From positions 372,001 to 436,000 of the forward strand of contig JAPVLO010000381.1 of NCBI GenBank assembly GCA_027257055.1: a stretch of 64,000 nt of DNA, in the 5' to 3' direction. Below the pieces are notes generated by a model. The model did not search any database, had not been told where the DNA came from, and saw nothing but the letters and a program-made list of their open reading frames with translations. Position numbers and translations under genes: made by a program. Numbering within the stretch: the first letter of the stretch is position 1; each line of letters starts with the position of its first letter. Origin of the DNA: Cephalopachus bancanus. Lineage: Eukaryota > Chordata > Mammalia > Primates > Tarsiidae. Below, piece after piece: positions 1-10,970 of the stretch.

Positions 1-3000
1 TCACTCCACCCAACAACTGTAGAATATACATTCTACTCATCACCACATGGCATGTACTTCAAGATTGAACACATCTTTGACCATAAGTCAAGCATAAACA
101 CATTTCACAAGATTGAAATACTGCCACATACCTTCTCAGACCACAGTGGAATAAAAATAAATATCACCACAACAAAATTTCCCCCAAACCCAAAAAGACA
201 TGAACACTAAACAGTATGATGCTGAACAACTTCTGGGTCAACATAGAAATTAAAACACTCCTGGAAGCAAATGAAAATGAAGAAACATCTTACTAAAACC
301 TCTGGATGCCATGAAATCAGTACTAAGAGGGGAATTTATATCTCTGTGAACACATATCAAGAGAATAGAAAGAGAACAAGTTGACAGCTTAACAAATCAC
401 CTAATGGAGCTGGAAAGGCAAGACTACCAAAACCCTAACTTCAACAGAAGAATCTAGATCACAAAGTAAAAACCCAAATATGGGACCAAGAAGACAAAAA
501 TATCATAGAAAAAAATCAATGAAAAAAAGCTCATTCTTTGAAAGGATAAGTAAGATTGATGGACCCTAGACAGAATGACCAAGAAAAAGAGAAAAAGCCC
601 AAATAAACACAATCAGACATTCAAAAGACCAAGTCACAAATGACCCCAAAGAAATACAAAAGATTTTCAGAGATTACTATGCACATCCGTATGGAAACAC
701 ACTTGATAATCTACATGAGATGGAGGACTTTCTAACATCACAAACCTCCCAAAGTTGAAACAAGAAGAAATTGAGATTCTAAATAGATATTTATATCTAA
801 TATAACAACCAGAAAATTGACTCCATCATAAGAAAAAAGGTACCAAAAAAATTCCCTGGACCAGATGACTTTCCAGGGGACTTCTACAAAATGTACAAGG
901 AGGAGGGGATACAGCTGATACCAATCCTACTGAAAGTATTCCAAGCAATCGAGAAAGATGAACTCTCCCAAAATCATTTTACGAAGCTAACATCACACAG
1001 ATACTGAAACTGGGTAAAGATCCAACAAAGAAAGAGAATTACAGGTCAATATCCCAGATGGACATAGGTGCAAAAATTCTCAATGACATCGGATTCAACA
1101 ACACATCTCAAAAATCATCCACCATGACCAAGTAGGCTTCATCCCCAGGATGCAAGGCTGGTTCAACATCTGCAAGAACGTAAATGCAATTAAATACATC
1201 AACAGATGTAAAAATAGGAATCACACGATTATATCATTAGATGCAGGAAAAACTTTTGATAAAATCCAGCATCACTTCTTGATAAAAACCCTTGAACATG
1301 TAAGCATAGAGGGAACATACCTCAAAATAGTAAGAGCCATCTATGATAAACCCATAGTTGACATACTGCTAAATGAACAGAAATTGGAAGCATTTCCCCT
1401 GAAAACCAGAACAAGACAAGGCTGCCCACTCTCACCCCTTCTGTTCAACATAGTGTTGGATGTCCTAGCTAGAGCAATCAGACAAGAGAAGAAAATCAGG
1501 GGTATCCAAATAGGAAAAGAAGAAGTCAAGTTATCTCTCTTTGCTGATGATATAATCCTATACCTTAAAAACCCAAGAGAATCTGTCAAAACCTTCTTGC
1601 ACTGATACACTGATAAAGGACTTCCGCAAAGTCTCAGGGTACAAAATCAGTATGCAAAAGACTGTTGTATTCTTATACACCAACAAAAAATAGGCAGAAG
1701 ACCAAATAAAAAGCACAATCCCATTCACAATAGCCACACACACAAAAAAATACCTTGGCATCTTCCTAATCAGAGAAGTGAAACATCTTTACAATGAAAA
1801 CTACAAAACACAGCTCAGAGAAGTCAAAGATTTCACAAACAAATGGAAAATCATTCCATGCTCATGAACTGGAAGAGTCAACATTGTTAAGATGTTCATC
1901 CTACCAAAGGCAATCTAGATTCAACGCTATACCTGTTAAATTTCCAACACCATTCTTCTCAGAACTGGAAACAACAATACAGAAATTCACATGGAAACAT
2001 AAATGATCATGAATAGCCAAAACAATCCTTAGCAAAAGAAACAAAACGTGAGGTATCACACTTCCATACTTTGAACTTTATTATAGGGATACAATAATCA
2101 AAACAATCTGGTATTGGCACAAGAACAGGTATATAAACCAATGGAACAGGATAGAGATTCTGGAGGCAAAACCCCAATTTCTCAACCAACTCATCTTTGA
2201 CAAGGCCTCCACTAACAATTCATGGGGAGAGGAGAACCTATTCATTAAATGGTGCTCGGAAAACTGACTAACCATGTGCAGAAGAATGAAACAGGACCCC
2301 TACCTATCACCATACACAAAAATCAACTCCAAATGGATCAAACACCTAAATGTAAAACCCCAGATGTTAAGAACCTTAGAAAATGAAGGAGACACCCTTA
2401 CAGAAATTGGAATAGGCAACCAATTCCTGATCAAACCCCAAAAGCGCATGCCGTAAGAGATAAGATAGACAAGTGGGACTTCATCAAATTGAAAAGTTTT
2501 TGCAAAACAAAAGAAACCATTAAGAGAGCGGGAAGACAGTTCACAGAATGGGGACTTTTTTTTTGCCAACTGCATATCTGACAAAGGCCTAACATCCAGG
2601 ATCTCCAAGGAACTCAAATGTGCTGAAAGGAAAAAAAACAAACAGCCCAATCAAAAAGTGGACAAAAGACATGAATAGAAACTTCTCAAAAGAAGACACA
2701 TGAGCAGCCAACAGACACATGAAGAAATGCTCAGCCACACTAATCATCAGAAAAATGCAAATCAAGACCACATTGAGATACTACCTAATTCCAGTAAGAA
2801 TGGCCATATCATTAATAAAACATCACCACCACCAACAAAAAAACAAATGCAGGCGAGGATGCAGAGAAAATGGAACGCTTCTACACTGTTGGTGAGAATG
2901 CCAACTAGTTCAACCTCTATGGAAAACAGTGTGGCTATTCCTACAAGAACTAGAAATTGACTTTCCATATGATCCAGCAATCCCCCTTCTGGGAATATAC

Positions 3001-3500
3001 CTGGAGGAACTTAAATCACTCTGTAAAAAAGATACCTGCACTTGAATGTGTATTGCAGTACTATTTAAAATAGCAAAAACATGGAACCAACCATGCTGCC
3101 CACTGAAATTGGACTGGATAAAAAAATGTGGTACATATATATGATGGAATACTATCCTGTCAGAGAAAAGAACAAAATTATGGATTTTGCAGCAAGTTGG
3201 ATAGATTTAGAATCTATAATACTCAGTGATTTATCACAGAAACAAAGAACTGAGTACCATATGCTCTCACTCATAAGTGGACACTGAACATTTACCATAA
3301 TACTATAAGAAAGGGATTGGTAGTGACCAGAAACTGCCGGGGGGAGGGAGTGGTGTACATAACATTAGTAAGGGCACCTGATCTCAAACCAGGTGACCAA
3401 AGGTAGAGCCAAACTTTACCTGTACAATAATCACTTGATACCTAATCGTGAATTGCACCCCAAATCCCTGAAATAAAAAAGACAAAAAAGCTAAAAAAAG
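1..3500 (+). mobile_element. Old L1 LINE, 5' side cut by window edge
   Basis: The first bases match the endonuclease region of the L1 at 43.4 kb (compare about 45,290), and the alignment runs through the reverse transcriptase, cysteine-rich C-terminus, 3' UTR and A-rich tail near 3,475. The reading frame is broken many times, so this is a dead, fairly old copy. The 3' UTR carries the motif around GGTGACCAAAGGTAGAGCC and ends AATTGCACCCCAAATC, shared with other older L1 tails here (12.7, 29.7, 57.7 kb) but not with the young element. The rest of the 5' half lies outside the window, so full length and target duplications cannot be judged. Confidence 0.95.
1150..1605 (+). pseudogene. L1 ORF2 reverse transcriptase fragment
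   Basis: This 151-codon open stretch is the reverse transcriptase core of the decayed L1 ORF2. It reads [20 protein letters not shown] near the start and has the metal-binding FADD box at codons 1540-1551, inside [12 protein letters not shown]. In a working L1 this enzyme copies the L1 RNA at a nicked chromosomal target. Here the frame is lost on both sides, so no functional ORF2 protein can be made. The ATG at 1,150 is internal to ORF2 and is not a true start. Confidence 0.85.
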
Positions 3501-3870
3501 ACAATAAAGATATTAGAATACTAAAATCTTATTTTAAAGTATTATATTAAAAGAAAATATGTTTGATAACTTGCTCTATATAGTTCTTTGATGTTTTAAT
3601 GCCTATCTGTTATAAATGGACATAAACATAGCATACTCTATTTTCAGCAAATTTTTAATTTTTAAAGCAATCTTACAATTTGCACCCTTATGAAAAAGGA
3701 AGGAAATGCAGAAATTGTTAAACATTGTATTATTACAAAAATACTCAACAGTTCTCTCCTGCATTTGTCCCCAAAAGTGAGAATAATTAAGTTAACTTGA
3801 TGTATCATAAAAAAGGAGAAAGTCACTTCCACTTTTGAATTATAAATATAGCTGAACATTTACAGGTTTG
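3501..3870. other. AT-rich interval, nothing recognised
   Basis: This lies between the L1 tail and an unclassified repeat. I see no open frame with coding character and no repeat family I can name. Confidence 0.4.
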
Positions 3871-3871
3871 A

Positions 3872-4080
3872 TTACACATTTAATTCCACAATTTATGTAG
3901 AAATACTCACGTGACCACCATTGTTTTCGTTAAGTACTGGCCAGGCCATGTGTTCACTGAGTTATGGCTGCCATGTTTTCTTAAGCTTTGGCCCCCATCC
4001 CTAACTTGGGGATATAAATCTTCTCTCTCCAATTTACTTTTAAAATAAACAATTTTTTCCAATCTAAGAAAAAAAAATTT
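3872..4080 (+). repeat. Unclassified LTR-like retroposon, copy 1 (poly-A tailed)
   Basis: About 200 bp starting TTACACATTTAATTCCAC, containing GGCCAGGCCATGTGTTCA, and ending with a polyadenylation signal (AATAAA within TTTTAAAATAAACAATTT) followed about 15 bases later by an A-run. The same sequence recurs at 5,383 (plus) and 32,950-33,130 (minus, with the same signal and an A-run). A polyadenylation signal followed directly by an A tail fits an RNA copied back by L1 machinery. LTR-derived, L1-mobilised elements of this kind (called TINEs) are described for the tarsier genome as I recall. Assigning this copy to them is inference. Confidence 0.6.
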
Positions 4081-4916
4081 CAAATTGTCTCTTTTGAAAC
4101 TTTATTGCTTTCCATAGTTTCTTGTCCAAATATTTCTTCTCTTCTTCAGAATTTGGACGATTATGAGAGTTTTGCTTACTTCTCAAATTAGTAAGAAGTC
4201 GGGAAGTTGATATTTCCACTGAGTGAATGTTGTATCTATGTTAAAAAATATGTGAGAATATTAGATAATTGCATGTTACATCACTCTAGACTTGTCCTCA
4301 TTATTAAAGAAAATGTTTGGCCGCAAGAACTTTAGTTTGGGCAATATATTTCTCTTCATTCCATTCATTTTGGCCCTTGCAATTTCCAAATCAGAGTTTT
4401 TGTGAGCGGAAGACAGGACCGGAATGTGCTAGATAGTCCATTTTTAAATGACAAATGATAAAATGGTTAGGTAAGGGCTCTTTACTGAATTAAAACTCCT
4501 TTCTTCACCATTTAAAGATAATCTCTATATTAAAATTCCTGATTATTTGTACAGAACAGACCTGCACTTTCCTGTTATTGTTACTAATGAGTTCATTTTC
4601 ATCTAGGAAATGCAGTTTGAGTAAGGAACTTTATTTTGCAGAGATTTCTATAAATACGTTTGCGCTTCATCATACTTGGCTTAATCTTTTTATATTTACT
4701 CAAAAAGCTTCCTATTTATTACAAGAAAAAATGCAAGTTCTTGTATAGACATTTGAAAAAATTCACAATTTGGCTTCAAATTTTTCTTCTGACTTTGAAG
4801 TTTATATATACACATACGGGTTATGTGTGGGTGGGTGAATGCATACACATGCAAAACAGCACGCATGAATTAAACTAATTTCCAGCCATGGTTATTATCA
4901 ATCATCTTATCTATCA
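4081..4916. other. Intergenic, no feature recognised
   Basis: AT-rich sequence. The open frame at 4,660-4,878 has low-complexity hydrophobic and lysine-rich content and no recognisable domain, so I treat it as chance. Confidence 0.4.
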
Positions 4917-4948
<32 letters not shown>

Positions 4949-4985
4949 CCTACCTATCTTCTATCTACCTATCATCTACCTTTCT
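4917..4985. repeat. (CTGT)n/(CTAT)n microsatellite
   Basis: Seven CTGT units are followed by interrupted CTAT/CTAC units to about 4,984. It is a simple repeat, probably length-variable. Confidence 0.9.
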
Positions 4986-5083
4986 ATAATCTGTCAATCC
5001 ACTAATTTTTCTCATAATCTCTCCCTTCTGACAAATTTTTGTTTGTTTTAGGAAGGTCTGGTTTTGTTTAAAATTACACATTT

Positions 5084-5382
5084 GCCGGGCTCGGTGGCTC
5101 AGCCTGTCATCCCACGCCTTTGGGAGACTGAGGTGAGTGGATTGCCTGAGCCCGCGGGTTCGAGACCCGCCTGGGTAGCGAGACCTCATCTCTACAATAA
5201 ATCAAAAAATCAGCCGGGCGTGGTAGCGCATGCCTGTAATTCCGGCTACTCGGAAGGCTGAGGCGGAAGGATCGCCGGAGCCCAGCAGGTCGAGGCTGCG
5301 GTGGCCAGCAGCAGCCACTGCACTCCGGTCTGGGCAACAGAGTGAGACTCCAATTCAAACAAACAAACAAACAAACAAACAA
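5084..5382 (+). mobile_element. Alu SINE (lineage-specific variant), full length
   Basis: A complete dimeric Alu from GCCGGGCTCGGTGGCTCAGC to an (AAAC)n tail. It is flanked by a 14-bp target duplication, AAAATTACACATTT, at 5,070-5,083 and 5,383-5,396. The insertion lies inside copy 2 of the unclassified LTR-like repeat, whose copy 1 has TTACACATTTAATTCC uninterrupted. The open frames on both strands here are Alu translations, not genes. Confidence 0.95.
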
Positions 5383-5490
5383 AAAATTACACATTTAATT
5401 CCACAATTTAAGTAGAAGTACTCACGCGGCCACCGTTGTTTGTGTTAAGCACTGACCAGGCCATGTGTTCATTGAGCTATGGGTAATAAA
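5383..5490 (+). repeat. Unclassified LTR-like retroposon, copy 2 (partial)
   Basis: ACACATTTAATTCCACAATT..AAGCACTGACCAGGCCATGT matches copy 1 at 3,872 for about 100 bp, then diverges after GAGCTATGG. Its first bases double as the Alu target duplication. A hairpin CTCAATA-AGC-TATTGAG follows at 5,496-5,512. Confidence 0.55.
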
Positions 5491-5884
5491 CCACACTCAA
5501 TAAGCTATTGAGTAATAAGCCACATCGTGGCTCAATGTTCTTTCCCTCTTCTGCTTATTACACTTTGAGACTCAGCTTTTTGTGAAAACTACCATCTTAG
5601 CCCATTGTGTTATCTCGTTCCATAAAACTCTGAAGCATGTAGTGTCTTCATCACACATTTATTTAGAACTTGTGGCTATATTAAATATCCTTGCAAGACA
5701 GACTATGATTTACAGTTAATAGTAAATTATTAATGGTTTTCCCTCCTGTGATCCCAGAGATGACAGATATCTTTTCCTATCCCTTATACCACTACAGAAT
5801 GCCTTGAACACTGAAATGTTTAGTAAATGTTTCTGCACTCACTGGTTATACTCTTGTACCTGTTTTGAGGCAGTGTATATTATC
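5491..5884. other. Intergenic, unassigned
   Basis: Apart from the short hairpin at 5,496-5,512 and the imperfectly repeated phrase GTAATAARCCACA, I see no family match or coding signal. Confidence 0.35.
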
Positions 5885-5990
5885 TCTCCCACTGATTGTG
5901 AATTCCTTAAGGGCAGCCACGTTACAAATCTCTTCTGCATCCCCCAGGGTCCTTGGCTCAGCACCAGGAAGCAAAGTTAAATGATCTGAA
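5885..5990 (+). repeat. L2 LINE 3'-end fragment
   Basis: GATTGTGAATTCCTTAAGGG..CAGCACCAGG resembles the conserved L2 3' end (TGTGAGCTCCTTGAGGGCAG..CCCAGCGCCTGGCAC). It is short and diverged, as expected for an ancient mammalian LINE. Confidence 0.65.
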
Positions 5991-7535
5991 TGTGAACTAA
6001 TTTCTCGCAAAACTGGCTAAATACATTATAAAGGGAAAAATCATTGTTTTTAGATATGATGAAAACATGGTTATTAATTATTTGATGCTGCTACCAGGCC
6101 CTATCTAACTTTTCTTTGAATGCTTTGAAGAAAATGTAAGCTTCTTTAAGATATTTTTTTCTACTAAAGTGCTTAGAGGTAGCAAATTTTGCAAATAACA
6201 TGCAGAACAGAGGTTCAGTGTGTGGTCATGGTATATACATGCATGCATGCATGTATTGGTGGACTCTTTTAGAAAACATATAATATCATTATATACTTTT
6301 TACCTTATATTACTTTGATGATCCACAAAACTTTTCTAGTAACTGATGGTTCAAAATATTTCTTCTACCAAACTGTATAATTAGATTTTGAAGTATGATT
6401 TTGTAAGAGTCCCAGTCATACTATACTCAACTTGGTAAGTATGATTTTAATATGAATAAATTAAAAATTCCTCAAAATTCTAACAACACAAATCAGAGAT
6501 ATCTTCTTCCTTAATTATACTTTTCAAGTGTATTCAAATCCATACAAGTTCTACTTTAGTATAATTTAGTACATAAAATATTACTTATGAAAAATATTTG
6601 CAGGCAGTCTATCCACTTCTTTAAGTTTTTCCATAAAACAGGGAAACATTCTTCACTTTTCAACTTCTGGGCCGAAAAGTTTGAGGCTTATGGTACTTCA
6701 GTAAGTGATTCATCTGAGTAAAATTATCATCAATAAAAAGTAGATGATCAAATAGGGATGATTGTGAAGAAAGGTAATACAGTCAGCTGATATTTGAGAT
6801 TGAACATCAAATTGGCATTGAATAGTATATTTATGGTAACAAATATAAAAGGAAAGTGGGGAATTAAATCTAAAATGATATGCTAAATGTGTTTAAGTAA
6901 GACTAAAATCTCAGGAAACTTGAATGTCATTTTTCTACAATATTGCAATCAAGTCTGTGCAGTACCATGGCATTGTGTCTGTTGAAAGAGATTGTCATAA
7001 ACTAATATTGGTTATCAACACGGTGACTACAGGGTACAGTAAATATGAAAGCATGACTATAACATTTAATGCTAAAAATGAGATAAACATATTCATTTAT
7101 TCATTCAACTGATATCCTATACACTCTCACTGGCCTACAGTGACTATTTCTAACAGAATATCTAAAATTTAAAAAGGAAGAAAAAGAGATGTCTGAAGCT
7201 AAAATTTTAGGTGAAAAGAATGCTAATGACCAAATGATAATTATTAAATGAGACACAATAGATGAGAAGAGGATCTTCATGTCATGAGTGGCACAGCTTG
7301 GTGTTATGAGGCATACGATAAGCTCCAAGGGAAGGAAATACATGACTCATGGCTGCTGGAGGGGGCATTGTGTAAAACTAATTGGGACCACAAGGTTTTC
7401 CACCTTCCTGGAGATGGCAAGACAAAAGGACTAAGAAAAATAATCTGGATGATCTAGGTTGGCTCTATGTTTTCAAGTGTGTTAACAGCCCAGACAATTT
7501 TTCAGCTTTGTCAAAGATCAGTTGCTTGTAGGGGA
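5991..7535. other. Intergenic, unassigned
   Basis: AT-rich DNA with a short CATG-rich run at 6,236-6,256. I see no gene, RNA gene or nameable repeat. A TTCATTTATTCATTCAAC stretch near 7,093 recalls the start of a common old interspersed repeat but is too short to call. Confidence 0.35.
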
Positions 7536-7605
7536 GCAGCTTTATTTCTGGGTTCTCTATTCTGTTCCCTTAGGTTATGCGTCTATTTTTGTACCAGACA
7601 ATACA
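7536..7605 (-). repeat. Ancient L1 fragment
   Basis: TTCTGGGTTCTCTATTCTGT..TTTTTGTACCAGACAATACA matches the antisense of old mammalian L1 ORF2 (TCTGGGTTCTCTATTCTGTTCCATT..TTTATACCAGTACCA). It covers only about 70 bp. Confidence 0.55.
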
Positions 7606-7611
7606 ATGGCG

Positions 7612-7775
7612 AACCAAAGATTCTCAACCCTGCTGCACATTAAAATTATATAGAATGTTGCTCTAGAATTCCAGTGTCCCTGCCACTGGAGGCCTACCAA
7701 GTCAGAATTTCTAGAGAGTAGTTCAAGCTGCCCAGATGAATTTAATAAGCAAGCAGTATTGAAAACCCCTATATA
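7612..7775 (+). repeat. MER5-type (hAT-Charlie) MITE
   Basis: ATTCTCAACCCTGCTGCACA, the central AAGTCAGAATTTCTAGAG, and a mirrored right half resemble the MER5A/B consensus (TTCTCAACCCTGGCTGCACATTAGAATCACC..). It is an ancient non-autonomous DNA transposon common in placental mammals. Confidence 0.6.
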
Positions 7776-8797
7776 ATATAATAGCAATTCTTGGCATTGG
7801 GTAGTTTTCATACTTTCAGATCAAGGTAGCCTGTCCAAATCAATGTGCAATTAAGTCTTAAAGAGAAAAAGTAGGGTCTTTCTTGTATGGCTTGAAAAAG
7901 TGGGAACTAGGGGGGAAATAAAGTCCTGATTTCATTACTTAGTAACATGCTGATCGAGAAGTGATAACATCTCATCTAGACTTGATAAGATTATTCAATA
8001 TTATAAATAACGTCAAAGAATGATCCTAGATCAAGATAAATTAAATAACGATTAAATTTCTCCTCTCTATGAGTTTGGTAGGGACAGAGAAACTGGGAAT
8101 TCACATATTCAAATAAGCAAATAAACCAAAAGTCCTCCCTGTGGCAATATTAAAGAAGAAAATCAAGTTAATGACTGGGCAGTATCAGAAATCAGGGGAG
8201 TCCTACCTTCCACGAAGAGCAATAGCCCGACTTGAGTCTTATAGTTTGAGATGTAAAATCAAAAGAGAAGTAGTATTGGCATGTGTGGGTCGTCCAGGGT
8301 GGAGGCGAAGCAATGATTCCCTGCAGCTGCATCCAGTTAACTAAATTGAAGGTTGAATAGCAAAGGTTGGTAATGGGATTTTTGTCTCTGAAGCCTGAAG
8401 GACTTTATGAGTGATTCTCCAGAATTTAACTGAATGAGTCAGATTCACTTTATATCAAATTTAAAAATTCTAAATGATCTTAACCACTTTGCCTGAGTCC
8501 AGCCGAAACCAATGAGTTAATTCCTTCTTTAATGCCTCTTCACGTTTCTTGGCATCTGTCCTCATGATTACTTTATTTTTGAAGCAGCTGAATGCTTCAT
8601 GTTCCAACCCCTTGAAAATGAAGAGCCACAAATACCAAGGAAGATGGAGTCCTCGTCCTTTCTAAAGTTTTCCATAGACACCACTATGAAGTACATCTTT
8701 CAAGCATCAAGATTCAATTATAGAGGTTATTGCATGTAGGCTGATAATTCTATTATCTGTGTAAGAGCTGCATATGATTCAGTTCTCATTAGAACTC
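7776..8797. other. Intergenic, unassigned
   Basis: No repeat family recognised. The open frame at 8,141-8,344 shows no domain or conserved motif and is probably chance. Confidence 0.35.
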
Positions 8798-8839
8798 CCA
8801 AAGGCGCGGGATGACAGGCTGAGCCATCGAGCCCGGCTG
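8798..8839 (-). repeat. Tiny Alu 5'-end fragment
   Basis: The sequence is the reverse complement of the first about 42 bases of the lineage-specific Alu (read on the minus strand: AGCCGGGCTCGATGGCTCAG.., ending near CCTTTGGG). The Alu 5' end is present and the rest is missing, the opposite of the usual 5' truncation. Confidence 0.75.
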
Positions 8840-9380
8840 TACAGAGGTTTTTAACAATCTGAATACTGTTCATTTTCCAAAGTGCGTTATCCTTACATGA
8901 TTGGCCACAAGTGCCGCACATAGGTGAGAGTGCTCAATTGTGAAGTTTTGATCCTTTAAGGAAGCACACATACTTTTTCTAGATCATCGTGTTGCTTCTG
9001 GTGGCACACTGTCAATACAGGATTAAATGATGGTGAGATCTGTTTTCCTTTCAAAACAATGACGTGATTCTGCTTTTGCGTGATAAGCAGGCCTAGAGAG
9101 AGCTATGCATGAGTTCAGTGTCAACAACAGACCAGAAACAGTTTTGTGCAATGGGAAGAAACTTTGAAGAGGCCTCAATGAAGTAGGACTCAACCTACAG
9201 GACATACATGTGCTTTATTTTTCCTCCTGGTCTTGATCTTTGATTGGAATCGATCATTGTTTTTCAGTTCCAAGCGCTTGATCATGATTGTCTACTTCAT
9301 TTCTTCATATATTTTCGTGAAACATGCCTTTGCATAACGGAGCACGGGTTACATAAGGAGGTCTCTAACCAGACAATTGT
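8840..9380. other. Intergenic, unassigned
   Basis: No coding or repeat signal that I can name. Confidence 0.35.
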
Positions 9381-9800
9381 TTTTATTTTATTTTATTTTT
9401 TATTTTTAAGATATGGGGGCCGGGCTCAGTGGCTCAGCCTGTAATCCCGTGCCTTTGGGAGGCTGAGGTGAGTGGATTGCCTGAGCCTGAGGGTTCGAGA
9501 CCCGCCTGGGCAGGTGAGACCTCATCTCTACAATAAATCAAAAAATTAGCCGGGCGTGTAGCGCGCGCCTGCAATTCCGGCTACTCGGAAGACTGAGATG
9601 GAAGGATCGCTGGAGCCCAGCAGGTTGAGGCTGGGGTGGCCGGGAGCGGCCACTGCACTCCAGTCTGGGCGACAGAGTGAGACTCCAACTCAAAAAATAA
9701 AAATAAATAAAAATAAAAAAATAAAGATATGGGGTACAATTCAGGGCTAGGTATACAAATGTTGATTATGCAGGTACCCTTATTGATGAGGTGTGCCATA
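9381..9800 (-). mobile_element. Short L1 3'-end fragment, interrupted by an Alu
   Basis: A T-rich run (9,381-9,407, the L1 poly-A read in reverse) leads into AAGATATGGGG. After the Alu the sequence continues as TACAATTCAGGGCTAGGTAT.., the reverse complement of the L1 3' terminus also seen at 19,040 and 34,555. About 80 bp of L1 3' UTR is present, so it is strongly 5'-truncated. Confidence 0.8.
9419..9723 (+). mobile_element. Alu SINE, full length, nested in L1 tail
   Basis: A dimeric Alu of the same variant as the one at 5,084. It is flanked by perfect 11-bp duplications, AAGATATGGGG, at 9,408-9,418 and 9,724-9,734. The duplicated target is the last part of an L1 3' end, so the Alu is younger than that L1. 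Its own tail is an (AAATA)n-like run. Confidence 0.95.
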
Positions 9801-10058
9801 CAGTTGTTTAATTAGGAACATTAGACATGACTACTGCTATTACTATAATGTATTTGCCTTATTTCTGGGAAGAATATTACCAGGTCACTGAAAGAATGAG
9901 TCTTCTTTTGCCCCTTGTCCATTTTTAAAAATCAAAGAATCTGATATTCCATATATCATTAATAATATTTCAGGGCTTCATCTTTTTTCTTAGCACCTCT
10001 TATCACCTGATATGCTACTTATTTTACCTCTACATCTTGTTTAATTCCTGCATTCACA
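9801..10058. other. Intergenic, unassigned
   Basis: Nothing recognised. Confidence 0.3.
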
Positions 10059-10059
10059 C

Positions 10060-10165
10060 ATGACTTTAAGCTTCATAAAAGCAGAGAGTTTGTTTCTCGT
10101 TGTATCTCTAGGAACTAGAACGGGGCCAGTCACATATTAGGAACTTTAATATTTTTAAAGAAAAG
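10060..10165 (+). repeat. L2 LINE 3'-end fragment
   Basis: TTAAGCTTCATAAAAGCAGA..GGGGCCAGTCACATATTAGG resembles the L2 3' end (TAAGCTCCTTGAGGGCAG..GTGCCTGGCACATAGTAGG). It is diverged and partial. Confidence 0.55.
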
Positions 10166-10366
10166 CATGAATGTCACATATGAGAACATGTTGCTTTTGC
10201 TTGGAAAGTAGTCAGAAAAAGTATTTTATACTACTTTGGAGAATTCTCAAGAAAATAGCCACAAATGTATAAAGTTTAGTGATATTCATTAATTCAATAG
10301 TAAAATATTTAGAGTGCATATAAAAAATAAGGCATTGTGATATGAATAAAAAATATATATGTCCTA

Positions 10367-10644
10367 TTTTTTTTTGAGTCAGAGTCTCACTTTTTTGCCC
10401 AGGCTGGAGTGCAGTGGCTCGATCATGGCCACCCCAGTGTTGACATGCTGGGCTCAGGCAATCCTTCTGCCTTACCTTCCAAGTGGGCTGGAACTACAGG
10501 TGCGCACTACCACGCCTGGCTAACTTTTTGATACATTGTAGAGACGTGGTCTTGCCAAGTTGCCCAGGCTGGTCTCGAACCCCTCAGCTCAGGCAATTCT
10601 CTCTCCTTGGCCTCCCAAAGTGCTGGGATTACAGGCTTGAGCCA
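10367..10644 (-). mobile_element. Older Alu (J-like), minus strand
   Basis: Starts with a T-run and GAGTCAGAGTCTCACTTTTT and ends GGGATTACAGGCTTGAGCC, a full Alu in reverse. It lacks the lineage-specific changes, so it is an older copy. An imperfect target duplication ATGTYCTATTTT lies at 10,359-10,370 and 10,645-10,656. Confidence 0.9.
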
Positions 10645-10671
10645 TATGTTCTATTTTAAATGTCTAGTGTT

Positions 10672-10956
10672 GATTAGGTGTGGTGGCTCATGCCTGTAAT
10701 CTCAGCACTTTGGGAGGCTGAGGTGAGAGGATTGCTTGAGCCCAGGAGTTCGAAACAAGTTTGGGAAACATAGTGAGACTTCGTCTCTACAGAAACAAAC
10801 CAACCAACAAACAAAACAAACAGAAAAACCTAGCCGGGCATGGTGGCATGCACCTGTAGTCCCAGCTAAGTCAAGTCTGCAGTTAGCTATGATCGTGCTA
10901 CCACACTCCAGATTGGGCAACAGAGAGAGGCCTCAACTCAGAAAGAAAGCAAACAA
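10672..10956 (+). mobile_element. Older Alu (J-like), plus strand
   Basis: An Alu from GATTAGGTGTGGTGGCTCAT to an A-rich tail, with a perfect 14-bp duplication AAATGTCTAGTGTT at 10,658-10,671 and 10,957-10,970. The right arm has a small internal deletion. It faces the minus-strand Alu at 10,367 across only 27 bases, making an inverted Alu pair. Confidence 0.92.
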
Positions 10957-10970
10957 AAATGTCTAGTGTT

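Noticed and set aside
4917..4985. Repeat array considered as CRISPR-like or satellite
   Set aside because: It is a plain tetranucleotide microsatellite without unique spacers.
5107..5394. 95-codon minus-strand open frame and similar ones at 30,466-30,771 and 35,374-35,646
   Set aside because: They are translations of Alu sequence (note recurring LPSSRNYR and [13 protein letters not shown]), not genes.
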